Shown here: positions 45,479-57,665 of the stretch, one piece after another
How positions within the stretch are numbered: the first letter of the stretch is position 1
Layout: every line of letters starts with the position of its first letter
Assembly: GCA_024278935.1 (NCBI GenBank)
Contig: JAJRSF010000038.1
Location: 62,001 to 126,000 of the forward strand
DNA length: 64,000 nt
Direction of reading: 5' to 3'
Origin: Candidatus Zixiibacteriota bacterium
GTDB lineage: Bacteria; Zixibacteria; MSB-5A5; GN15; FEB-12
The notes under the pieces: model-generated
Databases searched by the model: none
Told to the model about the DNA's origin: nothing
What the model saw: only the letters and a program-made list of their open reading frames with translations
Program-made: the position numbers and the translations under genes

Positions 45479-45979
45479 ATGGTATCAATAAATAAAATAA
45501 CTGATGAAGCTAAAAGAATTGAAGAGGATAGTTTACATTCTTCTAAAGGGCATTTTTACGCTGCACAATTTTGGTCAAAATTTCATTATTCTATTGGCGT
45601 ACCAACAGTTATTATGTCTGCTATAGCTGGGGCATCTGCATTGTCTCAATTTGATAATCACAATGTTATAGCAGGGGTATTAGCAATTATTGTTGCTACA
45701 TTAACCGCTCTTAATACATTTATGAATCCTTTATAAAAATCAAAAATTCATCATGAAGCTGGTAATAGCTATAATGAACTAAGAAATAAAGCTAGGATAT
45801 TTTATAACATAGAAATTGAAAGTGATGCCGAACTAAAAAAGTACATTGATGAAATTAAAATACTAAATGATTTAAGAAGTACACTTAATAATGAGTCTGC
45901 TCAAATTCCTAAATGGGCATTTATAAAAGCTCGTAAGGGTATTAAAGAGGGAGAAAGTGAATTTAAAGTTGATCAGTGA
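45479..45979 (+). pseudogene. SLATT-domain two-TM effector with one in-frame TAA
   Basis: The ATG at 45479 gives 85 residues, then TAA at 45734-45736. The same frame continues with KSKIHHEAGNSYNELRNKAR to TGA at 45977, 165 residues plus the stop, as expected for SLATT proteins. Two adjacent hydrophobic segments (GVPTVIMSAIAGASALSQF and HNVIAGVLAIIVATLTALNT) are followed by the conserved FMNP...H..AG..Y..LRN.AR region and a helical tail. SLATT domains associate with SMODS nucleotidyltransferases and are thought to form a pore when bound by the cyclic nucleotide. The stop falls just after the second membrane segment. Confidence 0.8.
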
Positions 45980-46033
45980 AAATTTGCTTATAATATTAGA
46001 TAGACAACCATTTGGAAGGATTGAATTCTAAAC

Positions 46034-46393
46034 ATGGCAGGTGAAAGAGTTGCTAGGATATTAAAATCTAAAACAGAATTAACGGATAAAGAGGTTGAAT
46101 CTTTATCCGATTCTGAAGGTTGGAAATTAATTTATAGCATTAAATCCAGAAAAGAAAGCTTCTCAATTAAAGAAGACCAAATATGTTTTACTGGTTTTTC
46201 TCCTAATGAAAAAAAAGAATTACAAATGTTAGCTAAAAAGTACAACCTATATGTTGTCAAATCCGTAACAAGATTACTTAAATATTTGTGTTGTGGTGAA
46301 AATGCTGGACCAGTAAAAATTATGAAGGCTAAAGATCAAGGTGCGATTATAATTGACAAGAATGGTTTACAGAATATTAAGATTTCTGAATAA
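46034..46393 (+). CDS. BRCT domain protein of the defence island
   Basis: 119 residues. Residues about 49-115 form one BRCT domain: QICFTGFSPNEKKELQMLAK, then YVVKSVTRLLKYLCCGENAG and PVKIMKAKDQGAIIIDKNGL, as in the BRCT of DNA ligase LigA and replication factor C. The first 48 residues are Lys/Glu-rich and helical. BRCT domains bind DNA ends or phosphoproteins. It stands 54 bases after the SLATT gene and 41 bases before the unknown gene, so the four genes could be one transcript; its link with the defence genes is an inference. Confidence 0.8.
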   Translation: MAGERVARILKSKTELTDKEVESLSDSEGWKLIYSIKSRKESFSIKEDQICFTGFSPNEKKELQMLAKKYNLYVVKSVTRLLKYLCCGENAGPVKIMKAKDQGAIIIDKNGLQNIKISE

Positions 46394-46434
46394 ATTAAAC
46401 TACCTAAATTTAACACATAGGAACTAATTGAAAG

Positions 46435-47622
46435 TTGGGTAATAATAAAACAAAGTTCTTTATAAGTCTTATTCAAGAGATATTTAGTGACTCAATCATT
46501 TCTTGCAAGCTTAATGTCAATGCATCTAATAATGTGATTTCTGCTCTTTATAATGATCAAAATTCTATTTTTTTCAATAATTTTATTAGTAGATTAAAGA
46601 GACTTGAGAATGTGTATCATAACCATGACTCTCAACAGAAATTAATAGATATAATTAAACGTTTATTAGATTCATCAACATGGGAAGGGGCATTTGCAGA
46701 GTTAGTCACTCTCGACTATTTTCATTCTAAATTTCCTAGAAATAATAACTTGATGTATAAGCCAATAGAAATAAATAATATTGCTAGTAGTGACTCGCTA
46801 CTACTTAAAAATATTAAAGATGAAAAAAGAGAGGTCGAATTAGACGGTTACTTTCCTGATTGCAATGTATTTTTTGATACGAAAATATTAAGAGATAATG
46901 TAGATCATATTTTACTAAAGATATATAAAGAAGTGCAATCGGAATTTTCTCAAAAACAAGTTCTAATTGTCAGTGAATATAATAAAGATACTGATTGGGA
47001 TGAATTGTCAACCAATAGAACAAAAATAAAGAAAGAGTTGATAGATGCGATTAATCAGAAAACCGAACTTACATATTTAAAGTCAAAGGTAGTATCACAT
47101 TTAACACATCGGTTAAAATGGGGTGGAGGTATTCTAATTAGTGCGTCAACTTATTCTCCGTTTAAGCATGCTCAGGAATTTTATCTAAATGTATTTAAAG
47201 ATTGTCATCAGTTTATTAAAAATAAACCAATTTTTCTTGTCTATGTTAACTTCCCTTGGTACAATAATACAATTACTGATTTTAGAGAGGATAATAAAAC
47301 ATTTTATAGAAGTGTTGCGAGGCGTGTCTTTTGTGGAGCAAAAGAAAATTCACAAAATATTAAAGGATATTTAAAAAATATTACTGATTTTAAGTATGAT
47401 TATAACATACCACTATCAGAGGTATCTAAATGTTTGTCGGGGATTCTATTCCTTGAAGATAAAAGTATAATGTCTGAAAATGCTAGCGAACATAATATCT
47501 TAAGTTACTTCTATTCAAATCCAAATGCGCATAATAAACTTACGGAATCTATGTTCTTTGACTATATGTCTTGTGATCTTCAATTAGACACTATTGATAC
47601 GTTTGAATATGATAATTATTAG
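46435..47622 (+). CDS. Unknown protein with a possible PD-(D/E)XK nuclease motif
   Basis: 395 residues from a TTG start at 46435 (AGGAAC upstream); no ATG gives a full-length frame. I do not recognise the family. Residues near 85-95 read TWEGAFAELVTLDYF and then VELDGYFPDCNVFFDTKILR near 138-157, an arrangement (Glu, Asp, then Asp-x-Lys) compatible with a PD-(D/E)XK nuclease fold. The middle (KSKVVSHLTHRLKWGGGILIS) and end have no known motif. It is followed after 71 bases by the DEAD/DEAH helicase start, so it may be the nuclease partner of a helicase that has since been cut short. Confidence 0.7.
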   Translation: MGNNKTKFFISLIQEIFSDSIISCKLNVNASNNVISALYNDQNSIFFNNFISRLKRLENVYHNHDSQQKLIDIIKRLLDSSTWEGAFAELVTLDYFHSKFPRNNNLMYKPIEINNIASSDSLLLKNIKDEKREVELDGYFPDCNVFFDTKILRDNVDHILLKIYKEVQSEFSQKQVLIVSEYNKDTDWDELSTNRTKIKKELIDAINQKTELTYLKSKVVSHLTHRLKWGGGILISASTYSPFKHAQEFYLNVFKDCHQFIKNKPIFLVYVNFPWYNNTITDFREDNKTFYRSVARRVFCGAKENSQNIKGYLKNITDFKYDYNIPLSEVSKCLSGILFLEDKSIMSENASEHNILSYFYSNPNAHNKLTESMFFDYMSCDLQLDTIDTFEYDNY

Positions 47623-47693
47623 ATAGACGATGATAACTTGATTAACATGTGGATTGCGTGTGAATTAGAAATATTTTATATTAAGAGAGATTA

Positions 47694-50600
47694 ATGACTT
47701 ATTTTGAGAATAATTATTTAAAATTCAAAATTCCAATTTCTGAAGAATCTTCTGTTGGATTTAGGTTGTCTCAAATTGGTGCCATACATTCAATAGGTGC
47801 TCATTTTTGTCAGCATAAGAATCCAGCTATAGTGACAATGCCAACAGGAACAGGAAAAACAGCAGTTTTGGTTGCCGCTTGTTTTCTTCTACGAGCAAAA
47901 AGAGTATTAGTTATAACTCCTAGTCGTTTAGTCCGAGAACAAATTGCGGAAGACTTTAAAGATTTACATACTCTAAAAAAAATTGGTAGTTTACCAGAGG
48001 AAATTTCTCTTCCAAGAGTAAAAATAATAAAAAATAGAATTAAAACTCTAGAAGAGTGGCAAAGCTTAGAGGATAATGAATTAAATTATCAAGGGCAAGT
48101 TTCAAGAGATAATTCTACTATTGGACTATCTAACGCTAATCAAGATGATAATAGTGTCTCAGCATATACGGGTCAACATACAGAAATGTTCTTATTAAAT
48201 TCTATACCATTTAAAGGACTTAATGGAGTAAATGTTACCCTTTTATATTCTGGAAATGTGTCACAAACAATTAGTAAAGATAATCGTGAAGCTCAAACAT
48301 CAATGGTTGGATTAGGCTTTGATCTTGATTATGGTGGAGAATTTATTGTTATCAATCATAATACTACAGTATCATTAGATGATGATAAATACTATTTTGG
48401 AGGTATGATTGAGTTACTCCCGGATGGATTAACTTCTGATAACGAAAATAAATTTAAACCTTCTAGTGGTAATCAATGGATAGTTATTCAACATCTAGAT
48501 ACAATAAGTAGGTCAGGTTTAAATGATTTTGTTTATATTACTGGTTGGACAATTATTAAGGAAAATGGTGTCACATATAAATATGGAGATCCTACTTATG
48601 ACGATGCAATACGAAGTGCCACTAGTTATGTTTTGCATTGGGATGATTTAGTTGGTTTCTGTGTAGCAGGTGGAGGACAATTGTATCCAACAAAATGGGA
48701 TATCAGGAAAATAGAATTTTCTGATGACAAGTATATAGAATATATTTATTATCAAGATACAGAACCATTAAGGGTCTTCAGTTTTACAACTCCACAATAT
48801 TCTATAGAAGAATATACAGTTTTTACATACCCATTAAAAATTTCAGCGAGTAATGGTTATTCTATTGATTTCGTTTTAAAAGATAGAACCGATTATGTTG
48901 CATTTTTTGATGGTCTCAGTTATGATAATTATCAAAGTAAGCGACTAGATTCCTTATATACCTCTTTTAATTCGAATATCATTTCAGTCGTGGGATTAGG
49001 TTACTCGCTCTTACCTGGCATTCTTGATGAAAAATTGATACTTCAGAATATTACGAATCTCGATAGTGACAATCTAAATCCACTTCCTCCAATTCACTTT
49101 GACTATGTTCAAAATTCTTCGGAAATCAACTTTGGTTCTATTGAAAGGATTCATTACCCCGATGGTGGCACTAAAGAAATAACTTATAAAGCTTTAGAAG
49201 CAGATAGTATTTATACAAAATTAAATACAACTCTTGAAAATAATTATGTAGCACATTCATTTTCTCGAAATGCAATTGTTTCAAAATTTAAAGTTAGCTC
49301 ATCAGTTTATAAATATGAACTATCTACCTGGAATGGATATTGGGATAAGCATGTTTTACCAAACATTACAGACGATGTTGCTGATTTTGTAAATGTAGCT
49401 GGAGAAAACTGGGTTGCCTTTTATAATAAATCAGACGATATTTTTTATAATTTTACAATGATGGGTGGGTATTGGCATCAAGATACAATTCCAATGAGTT
49501 GGACTCCAAACAATAAAGTAAAAATTTATGCTGGAAATGATTTTGTTATACTTATAGATTATAAGGTTCCTTCTTCAACTCCTGAAAATCCTTTAATTCA
49601 AAAGGCTTATTTCTATAAAAGAACTTCAACAGGTTGGACAGAAAATGAAATATTTAATTTTGGTGGTTATTCAAAACGTTTAAATGGTGTAAAACTATCA
49701 ACAGATTTATATGCAATTCAAATTTGTGAATTAGACGCACTAAATAAAAATACTTTGTATTACGGAAAGTATGATTACGCAACTGATAATCTGATTAATA
49801 CTTGGACAACTCCAATACAATGGAATATGTATATGGCTGTTGGGAATAATTTTGTCACATATTCTAACCAAGTTGATGCTGGTGGAAATGTATATGTTGC
49901 TGACTTTAATGGAACTGAATTTAAAACTACCCTATTGGCTTCTCATAAGACAAGTGGTCTAATAGTTTGTAACTCAATGATCATACATGCAGTTGCTAAT
50001 GGCAATATTGTTGAGTATTGGATGAGATATCCTTCTGCACAACCTGGAAGTGAGAGGTATTGGCTTAATCGTGGGACAATTTCCAATGTAAGTTATGATC
50101 TAGCAAATCCACCTAGGTTAACTCAATCAGGTGGAAATAGCTTTGCTTTGCAATACAAAAATCAAACTACGAGTCAGTTTGATATTGCTATTTATTCATG
50201 GGATGGAATGGAATTTCTAGAGAATTCTCTACTAACAAATGTCGGAAATACAAATTCAGAAATCACTATGACTCCAGAAATGTGTGTTATAAATTACAAT
50301 AATGGAAAAATATACGCATCAAGACGTACTTCCAGTACAAGTTGGGATTCACCAGCTGTTGAATTAAATACAGGTATAAATTTTCATAAAGGGTATTGGA
50401 CTGATCCAGATCCTCACGATTTTCCACCAATACCAAGATATAATTCAACCAAATCTGACCCACATTTTCAAGGAGCTAAAAATACAGTTGTGGTATGCGG
50501 GGAAACAGCACAAGGTGCTAATCATGAAACTCAAACGGTTATACCTTCTGATCCGATTAGAATAGTTTATAGTTATAATCAGTTGAATCAGGATTGGGAT

Positions 50601-53600
50601 ACTCTTAATGTTAGCCAATATACTGATTTAACTCAAAATACAGAGTCAGAGCCATTTGTTTTTAATGACAGAGTATATATTAAAGCTGCAAATAATCGTA
50701 TGTCTTTATTTCAAAGATACAAACAAACAATGGTAGGTAAGCCATCAATTGCTGTAGTGAATCAAACTAAAGCTATACGAGGATTAAATGCACCAGACGA
50801 TGAATCTGTTGTGAGAGATTTTTCTTTTAATGGATGTCTTCTTGACTATAGTAGTAATACACCTCGCTTTGCGAGATCATCTACTTCATTACCTCGTTTT
50901 GAGAATGATGTTACAGATGGATATAAATTAACACATTTTTATAACGATATGTCTGCATCTCATACAGAATTTAGTTCATTAGGTAGCATATTAACTTTAC
51001 CTAATGATCTTGATAACAATAAGTACGCATATTTATATGATGGAAAACCATTTTTATCTATAACTTTTGATGATAAAACACAAGAAGGTGGATCTGATTG
51101 TTTAGATACGGTAAAAACATTTTATCGTATGCAAGAGCTTGACTATGACGATAAAGTTAGATTGAGATTTCTGATTGATTCTGTACATACTCGCTCTGAC
51201 GGATTTGCGTCTGATATTAAATCTTTCTATTTAGAGGAATCGGGTCAACAATTTATGACCAAAAATTTTAGGACCAGTTTAGGTGATACTCTAATAGATA
51301 GTACGCATTATGCTCACTTGGATGATCCTTTGATTAAAAGTGATAATGCATTAAATCTTGTTGATGATTCTTGGTTAATTTCAGATTCAAATGGTGTGAG
51401 GACAACATTAGATCGTAGTTCTTCAATATTTGAAAAACATAGTACTTGGCAATTGTCAAAAGATATCATTTATACAGATTATGATGATATGAATTCTACC
51501 ATCTCTGCATTTGAATTTTTAGAAAATGGTGCTTTTGATGCAAATGATAACCTCATTGCATGGCGTAATAGAGGTGGTGATACTTCTTCAATAAAATTAG
51601 ATAATTCTGGTTTTTATAGTGTTGCTAAAGCTTTAAACAGTAGTCCCGAAGAGTTCTTTGTACAAGATTTTGAACAAGGAGATGTTTGGGATGGTTGGGA
51701 TTTGAACCTCTGGAGAACAAATGTTACTCTTGAAACTGATCCTAATTATGTTTTTACAGGCGAAACAAGTTATAAAATAGTAGATAATGAAACTTCAAGT
51801 GAACGAAACTGGGGAGCTATCCGAACTATCTCTGTTGATAGTTTAAAGGGAGACAAGTATTATTTTTCTTGTTGGTTAAAATCAAATCATGATATTCGTA
51901 TTTATGCTAAGGGAACAGATTCCTATAATGATTATACAACAGTTACTAATGGATATAAGTTTATTGATTTTAACGGTTTAAGTGGTTCATGGGAAAAAAT
52001 TGAGGGTGTCTTTGATATATCTGAATTCCAAGCAGATCCAGATTTTGAATGGTTATCAATACAATTGGTTATGCAAGATGGTGATAATACTAATTATGCT
52101 TATTTTGATGATTTTAGATTCCATCCTGAAGATGCTATTATTACAACTACTACTTATTCAAGTGACAAGAATTTAGTTTTATCAAACTCAGATATAAATA
52201 ATATCCCTACTAAGAAAGAGTATAATAACTTTTCAAGATGTACTCAGATACTAAATTATAGGAATGAAATTATAGAGAAAAGAGAATCTCATACAAAAGA
52301 AATACACAATAATTCTCTTGATGTAAGAAAATATGATTATTCTAGCTCTTCTTTTTATGAATAAGAAGATCAGATTTTTTATGACCAAATAATTAATTAT
52401 CAATTAAGTATTTCTATGCATAATGTTCTAGCTGGTACAGGAAAGTCCATAATTTATGTAAATAATGTTATTTATGATTTAATTGAAGCGACAACAGGCA
52501 ATTTAAGTAAATCAGGTACAATACATGTCAATAATGGGGATGTTGTAAAAGTACGAGTTCAAGATTCTTTTGAATATGTTCCATCATCAAATTATCACTC
52601 TACAATTCAAGCAAGAGTTGATTCATATATTGATCAAGATCCACTTGAATACAGTTTTGAAAAAACGATCTCCTTCTCTGGAGTAGGTACTGACTCAATG
52701 GTTGTAAAAACATTTATTGATGGGTTAGGTCGACCGATTCAGAGTCGTAGTTCAAGTTCTACAGGTACAGATAATGCAATTGTTTCTGGTGTAACCGATT
52801 ATGATGCATATGGTAGAGTACTTAGGAGATATAAATTATATTTAGATGAAAGTGGTACAACGCATGTTGATGATTTTGATCCAAAAGCTATTTCTATAGC
52901 TGAAATATATGCATACTATAATTCTTCAGGACCTGGATTAGATCATGGTGGTGTCCCTTATGCAGAGAATGAATATACAGGTGGTGTAAAATCTAAATTA
53001 GCACGATCAGCATCAGCCGGTTCTACTTGGGCACTAGATTCAGGGCATTAATCAGAGTTTATTTCTTATACTGATGCTCTTGCTGAAGAAATTGTTAGTA
53101 TCGTTTTTGACCAAGATTCTATACAAGTACTTTCAAAGACAGATAGGTGGGGTCGTTATGATAAGAAATATAGCTTCGTTAATGATGATTCATTATTTGC
53201 TATTGACCCTTCTAATCCATATGATTCAATACTTACTATAACATTTAATAATAAAAAGGGTCAAGTTGACTCTGTTTGTATTGATACCTCTGTTGTTCGA
53301 ACATCTAATACTCTTATTAAAATTCGTGAATACTCTTACAATGATCTTGGTCAACTTACCAATGAATGGCGAGTTGATTATGGTAATATTGAAATGTTAT
53401 ATGATCAAGCAGGCAACAAACGTTTTATGAGAAACGAAAAACGTATTGCTGAAGGAAAATTTGTGTATTTTAAATATGATAATCAAGGAAGACTAATAGA
53501 AGAAGGCACAACTGATCCTTCTGTTGTAGATTATTTTATTCAAACAAATGCTGATAATCCAGATTTTCCCGAAAGTGGTCAAAGTTATACATACACTCCT

Positions 53601-56600
53601 ACCTATAGAAATACATACGATTATATTCAACGGATAACAGGAACTGATACTTTAGAATGTAATTGTCCTGGACAACTTGTGAAATCTGAAGAAGTGGGTG
53701 GATATAATTATTATAAAGAGTTTTATACATTCCCAACAGATGATTCAGATCTGACTATCGTCAACTTACCTCAACCAGCGTCTGGATCTCCAACTCTTAA
53801 GGGAATTAAACATATTTATAATTCTATTGATGGTTCGACCGAATCACTAATACTTTACCCATATTGGCCAGCAACTACTGGTTACCGTAAATATGATTAC
53901 TCGTATTATAATAATGGTCAGCTAAAATCAATTGAAGCTGGTGATTTAGGACCATTGATCCCATTAGAACACACAACGTTTGTAGAATATGATTACAATA
54001 TTAATGGTTCTGTTGATAGAACACGTTATGGAGTTTACAAAAATGACTTATCAAGTTTATATGATACAACTCAAATCATAAATTATAGTTATGATACTCG
54101 TGGGATGTTGACAGGTATAGCTGATCCTTCTCAAGTGGTTCCTAAAAATACTGGATCGGGAGAAGATTCTCTTCACTTTGGTTTAACCATTGATTATATA
54201 AATGATGCGACTAATCAATATTTTAATGGTCGTGTTGCAAATATTAAAAGTAGTAGTTCAAGTAGTTTAAGTGGTTCGACAGTAGATACAAATAACTACG
54301 ATTATAATTATAATGATTTGGGATGGTTAACTAAAGCAGATAACTCATTGGGTGCATTAAATGATCATGAATACTATTATAATCGCATGGGCAATAGAAT
54401 CGGATTCTCAAAAGGAAAAGATTTTGATTGTTTATTCCAAGATTTTGAAAAAGGTGATGGATGGGATAATTGGAATCTTTACTTAAATAGTCCCTTAATT
54501 AGTCTTTCAGACAACGATAAATACTCAGGTTTATCTAGTTATAGGCTTGATAAACCTGACCCGGGGAAAACATGGGGTGCTACTAGAACTGTTCCAATAG
54601 ATATTACTAAAGAGACCGTCTATTATTTCTCTGCGATGGTAAAATCGAATGCGATTGCACAAATTTATTGTTACGTAAAAGATGTAAACGAACAGAATTG
54701 TTTGCCTGATGATTATTTATATTTAAGTTTTGATAATCTCAGCGAGACGAATTGGCAGAAAATTGAAGGTACTTTTGATCTTAGCAATTACAGTAACTGT
54801 GTGGATCATGTTGAGATTAGACTAATGCTTTTTTCTGGGGAGAGTTTAGGCTATATTCTATATGATGATTTTGAATTTATTCCAAATAGTAATCCTTCTG
54901 GATTCGTATCACAAACTTATAATTATGATAAAACCAACCCAGGTTCTTCAAAGTTACTTAATTTTACTGGTATGGCTTATGACTACACCTATGACGAAAT
55001 TGGAAATATGACTTCAGATTTATCTAGGTATATAAACGAGATGGACTATGATTACCGTAATTTGATGAATTACTCTAAATTTAGATCAGTTGCCAGTGCT
55101 TCCTATTATGATAATTTACGTATGTCATATGATGAGACCGGCATGAGAATATCCAAAAAATTCACGTATAAGTATTGGTATGAATGTGAAATTCCTATTG
55201 AGCCTCCGATTAAAATTCTTTCAATGGGGACAGAATCATTAAGTTCCTCTCAATTGGGTGGTGGAACTGTACAAGCATTAGGTTCTGGCGGTGGCGGAGG
55301 AGGTCAACAATGTCTCGGTACGTATGTAGCATCGACTTATTATTTATATGATAATGGTGTTTTACTTGCTACATTTGATGCGAGTGATAATATTATTGAG
55401 ACATTTGTGAATTCTCAAGAAGGTATGGTAGCTTCTTATAAAAAAAATGATGACGATAAATTATACTATTTTATAAGAGACCAAATTGGTTCCCCTCGAG
55501 CAATTCTGCATTCTACGCCAACAGGCTACAATAAGGCAATAGTGGTTCAAACGATCAACTATCATCCTTTTGGAGCTGTTTCGGTTGCTATTGGTTCTTA
55601 TGACACTCCATACAAGTTTACTGGGAAAGAACATGACTTACAAGGTAACTTTGAGTTTACATATTTTGGGTCAAGGTATTACAACCCAGAGACTGGTTAT
55701 TTTAGTTCTATAGATAAAGCTGGTCAATTCACCAATGGCTATCTCTATGGTGGAAACAATCCAACTTTAGGACGTGACCCAGATGGAAACTTATTCTTGT
55801 TAGCTGCTCCATTTTTAATGGGAATGGCATTTTCTGGTGCAACGTATGTAGCTATAACACATTCTGATTCATTTGATGCTGAATTTAAATGGAATAAGAT
55901 GTTTGGACATATGTTAGTTGGTGGCTTAGCAGGTTCCTTTATGAATTTTGGAAATGCTCAAAATTGGGCAAGCAATACTATTACAGGTGCTGCTCAAGCT
56001 TTTGTAAGCGGAGGGGCTCATAATATAATTGATGGAAATAATTTCATTGATGGAGCAATGTCTTCAGCAATCTCAGGAGCTGTTTTTGGGTTGGTTTCAA
56101 GTGAACAATATCAGAATTGGGGGGCAGGAGATGGTTGGGATACAAACAAAGAAGTTATGACATCAATTCTTAATACTCTTGGGCCTGTAGGGGGACCAGG
56201 ACCTGCTATGAGATATTATATAAAAAGGATGAATTATGATATTCCTGCTGATAAAATATCTGAAGGTATAATAATAAAAGAAGGTAATCCAAACATCGTT
56301 TATGGAATGGTTGATCCTAATGGAACTACTGAGCTTGAAATAAAAATAGATTATGCAGCAATAAAAAGAAGTGAAGTATATATGGATAAAGTTGATAAAA
56401 TGATGAATACAATAGATCATGAATATTATCATTATAAAAATGACTATGCTTTATTTCAAGATAAACCTGGAAAACCTTATTTAGCACAAAAAGATAATTT
56501 TGAACATAATGATGCATATAAATTTAGTTTAGAACAAACTAAATACAATCATATAAGTTTACCTACTTTTGCTAAAGACCGTATGTCTAGAGGGCTTTGG

Positions 56601-56684
56601 AATGTAAAGTATCCAAAATTTTTCCAATGGAGAAGATTATATATGGGTGGGCATGGGATCTATCAAGGATTATTAACATTTTAA
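47694..56684 (+). pseudogene. Chimeric gene: DEAD/DEAH helicase N-terminus fused to an RHS/YD-repeat toxin, with two in-frame TAA codons
   Basis: One reading frame of about 2,997 codons. Residues 1 to ~127 are a helicase start: FRLSQIGAIHSIGAHFCQ, motif I MPTGTGKTAVLV, and RVLVITPSRLVREQIAEDF. After about 48,075 the sequence switches to a different protein (QHTEMFLLNSIPFKGLNGVN, then SMVGLGFDLDYGG), the start of an RHS-type shell. It has a beta-propeller-like region (about 49.3-50.7 kb), two CBM-like domains that begin QDFE.GD.WD.W (near 51.7 and 54.4 kb), YD repeats and the RHS core end YLYGGNNPTLGRDPDGN. TAA codons at 52362-52364 and 53049-53051 interrupt the frame, which continues the same on both sides. 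The last ~298 residues after the DPDG motif form the variable toxin domain with HEYYH at 56418-56432, a zinc metallopeptidase-like motif. RHS proteins act in toxin delivery between bacteria. Confidence 0.75.
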
Positions 56685-56699
56685 AGAAAGACTAAGAAA

Positions 56700-57323
56700 G
56701 TGAACAAAACAAACTTAATTTTGATTTTTATCTTTTTATCATGTTCTAAATTGGTTGCTGAAGAAAGCTATCTGTTTAATAGATATGTGTTAAATGATTC
56801 ACTCGTTGTGATTGATAATTCTGTGAAATTAACTTTTAGTTTGAATGATACTATATTCCATAGAGATTCCCTTCATCTCAGCACGGATGTTATAAAGAAT
56901 CTGCAATTTCAATCCAAATATAATATGTTTGCTAATATTTGTATAAAAAATTTATCAGAAAAAAACACTGCTATTCCAATTATAAACGCTTCTGTTTTAA
57001 GTGAAAATACTTGTTGGTGGGAACAAGGTTTTGCTTATACAATTGGAGATAGTTCTGGTCCGATAGGATTTCTTAATACAAATACATTAAGTGGGTCAGA
57101 TAATATCTTAGAACCTGATTATTTTGATACTTTAGAATCATCAAGTAAATTATGTAAAGAAGTTGGATATGGCTTATTTGATTTTATAGCAATTGATTCA
57201 ATCCCCGTAGGTAGATATTGGATACTGTTTACCTATAAAAATATTGTTTTTGATACTTCTTTAGAAAATGTATGGAATGGCATAGTATACTCTGATACAT
57301 TATGGTTTCAGATTATTGATTAA
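56700..57323 (+). CDS. Exported protein, possible partner or immunity protein of the RHS toxin
   Basis: 207 residues from GTG at 56700, chosen because it gives a signal peptide (MNKTNLILIFIFLSCSKLVA) and lies 15 bases after the RHS stop. SCSKL may hold a lipobox Cys, but the match is poor. The mature part is beta-rich with few charged runs (NRYVLNDSLVVIDNSVKLTF; YWILFTYKNIVFDTSLENVW). I recognise no family. Genes right after polymorphic toxins are often immunity genes; export would suit a toxin that acts in the envelope, but this is an inference. Confidence 0.62.
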   Translation: MNKTNLILIFIFLSCSKLVAEESYLFNRYVLNDSLVVIDNSVKLTFSLNDTIFHRDSLHLSTDVIKNLQFQSKYNMFANICIKNLSEKNTAIPIINASVLSENTCWWEQGFAYTIGDSSGPIGFLNTNTLSGSDNILEPDYFDTLESSSKLCKEVGYGLFDFIAIDSIPVGRYWILFTYKNIVFDTSLENVWNGIVYSDTLWFQIID

Positions 57324-57499
57324 AAAAAATAGACTATTATTCATTTTTAATGGAAAGTCATAAAAATACCTTTTGGAAATAAAATTAGTTTTTTTCTTTA
57401 TCTTCCGTTTTACTTCGACTGCTTATTCTGGGATACTTCATATGAAGGTATCTCAGATTGGACAAGTGTTAACATAATGGTTAACATAAATCCATTTTA

Positions 57500-57521
57500 T
57501 TTCTGCCAAATTTCTGCCATG
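57500..57521 (+). repeat. Paired CTGCCA sites at the right end of the island
   Basis: Two TTTCTGCCA units 11 bases apart, matching the TTTGTGCCA pair at 42893-42914 in 18 of 22 positions and in the same orientation. Confidence 0.5.
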
Positions 57522-57648
57522 TTGTATTCAAAAACAATCAAAATCCTTCAAAAACCTTCTCAAACAATCAAGAACCTAAACCTTTATATCTCAACGCCTT
57601 ATCTTACATGTTGCCGTCAACCAATGTCTGGCAAAAACACACCACGGA

Positions 57649-57665
57649 GAATCCCTGCCTCTCCG
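57649..57665 (+). other. tRNA-Ser 3'-end-like fragment, candidate right attachment site
   Basis: GAATCCCTGCCTCTCCG resembles the T-arm and acceptor end of a bacterial tRNA-Ser. It is similar but not identical to the end of the tRNA-Ser at 42803-42819 (GAATCC and CTCCG shared). No complete tRNA is attached to it. Confidence 0.4.

Noticed and set aside
44595-53051. Reassignment of TAA to an amino acid in the island
   Set aside because: Only four in-frame TAA in more than 10 kb of coding sequence, and TAA still ends several genes of the island, so a general code change does not fit.
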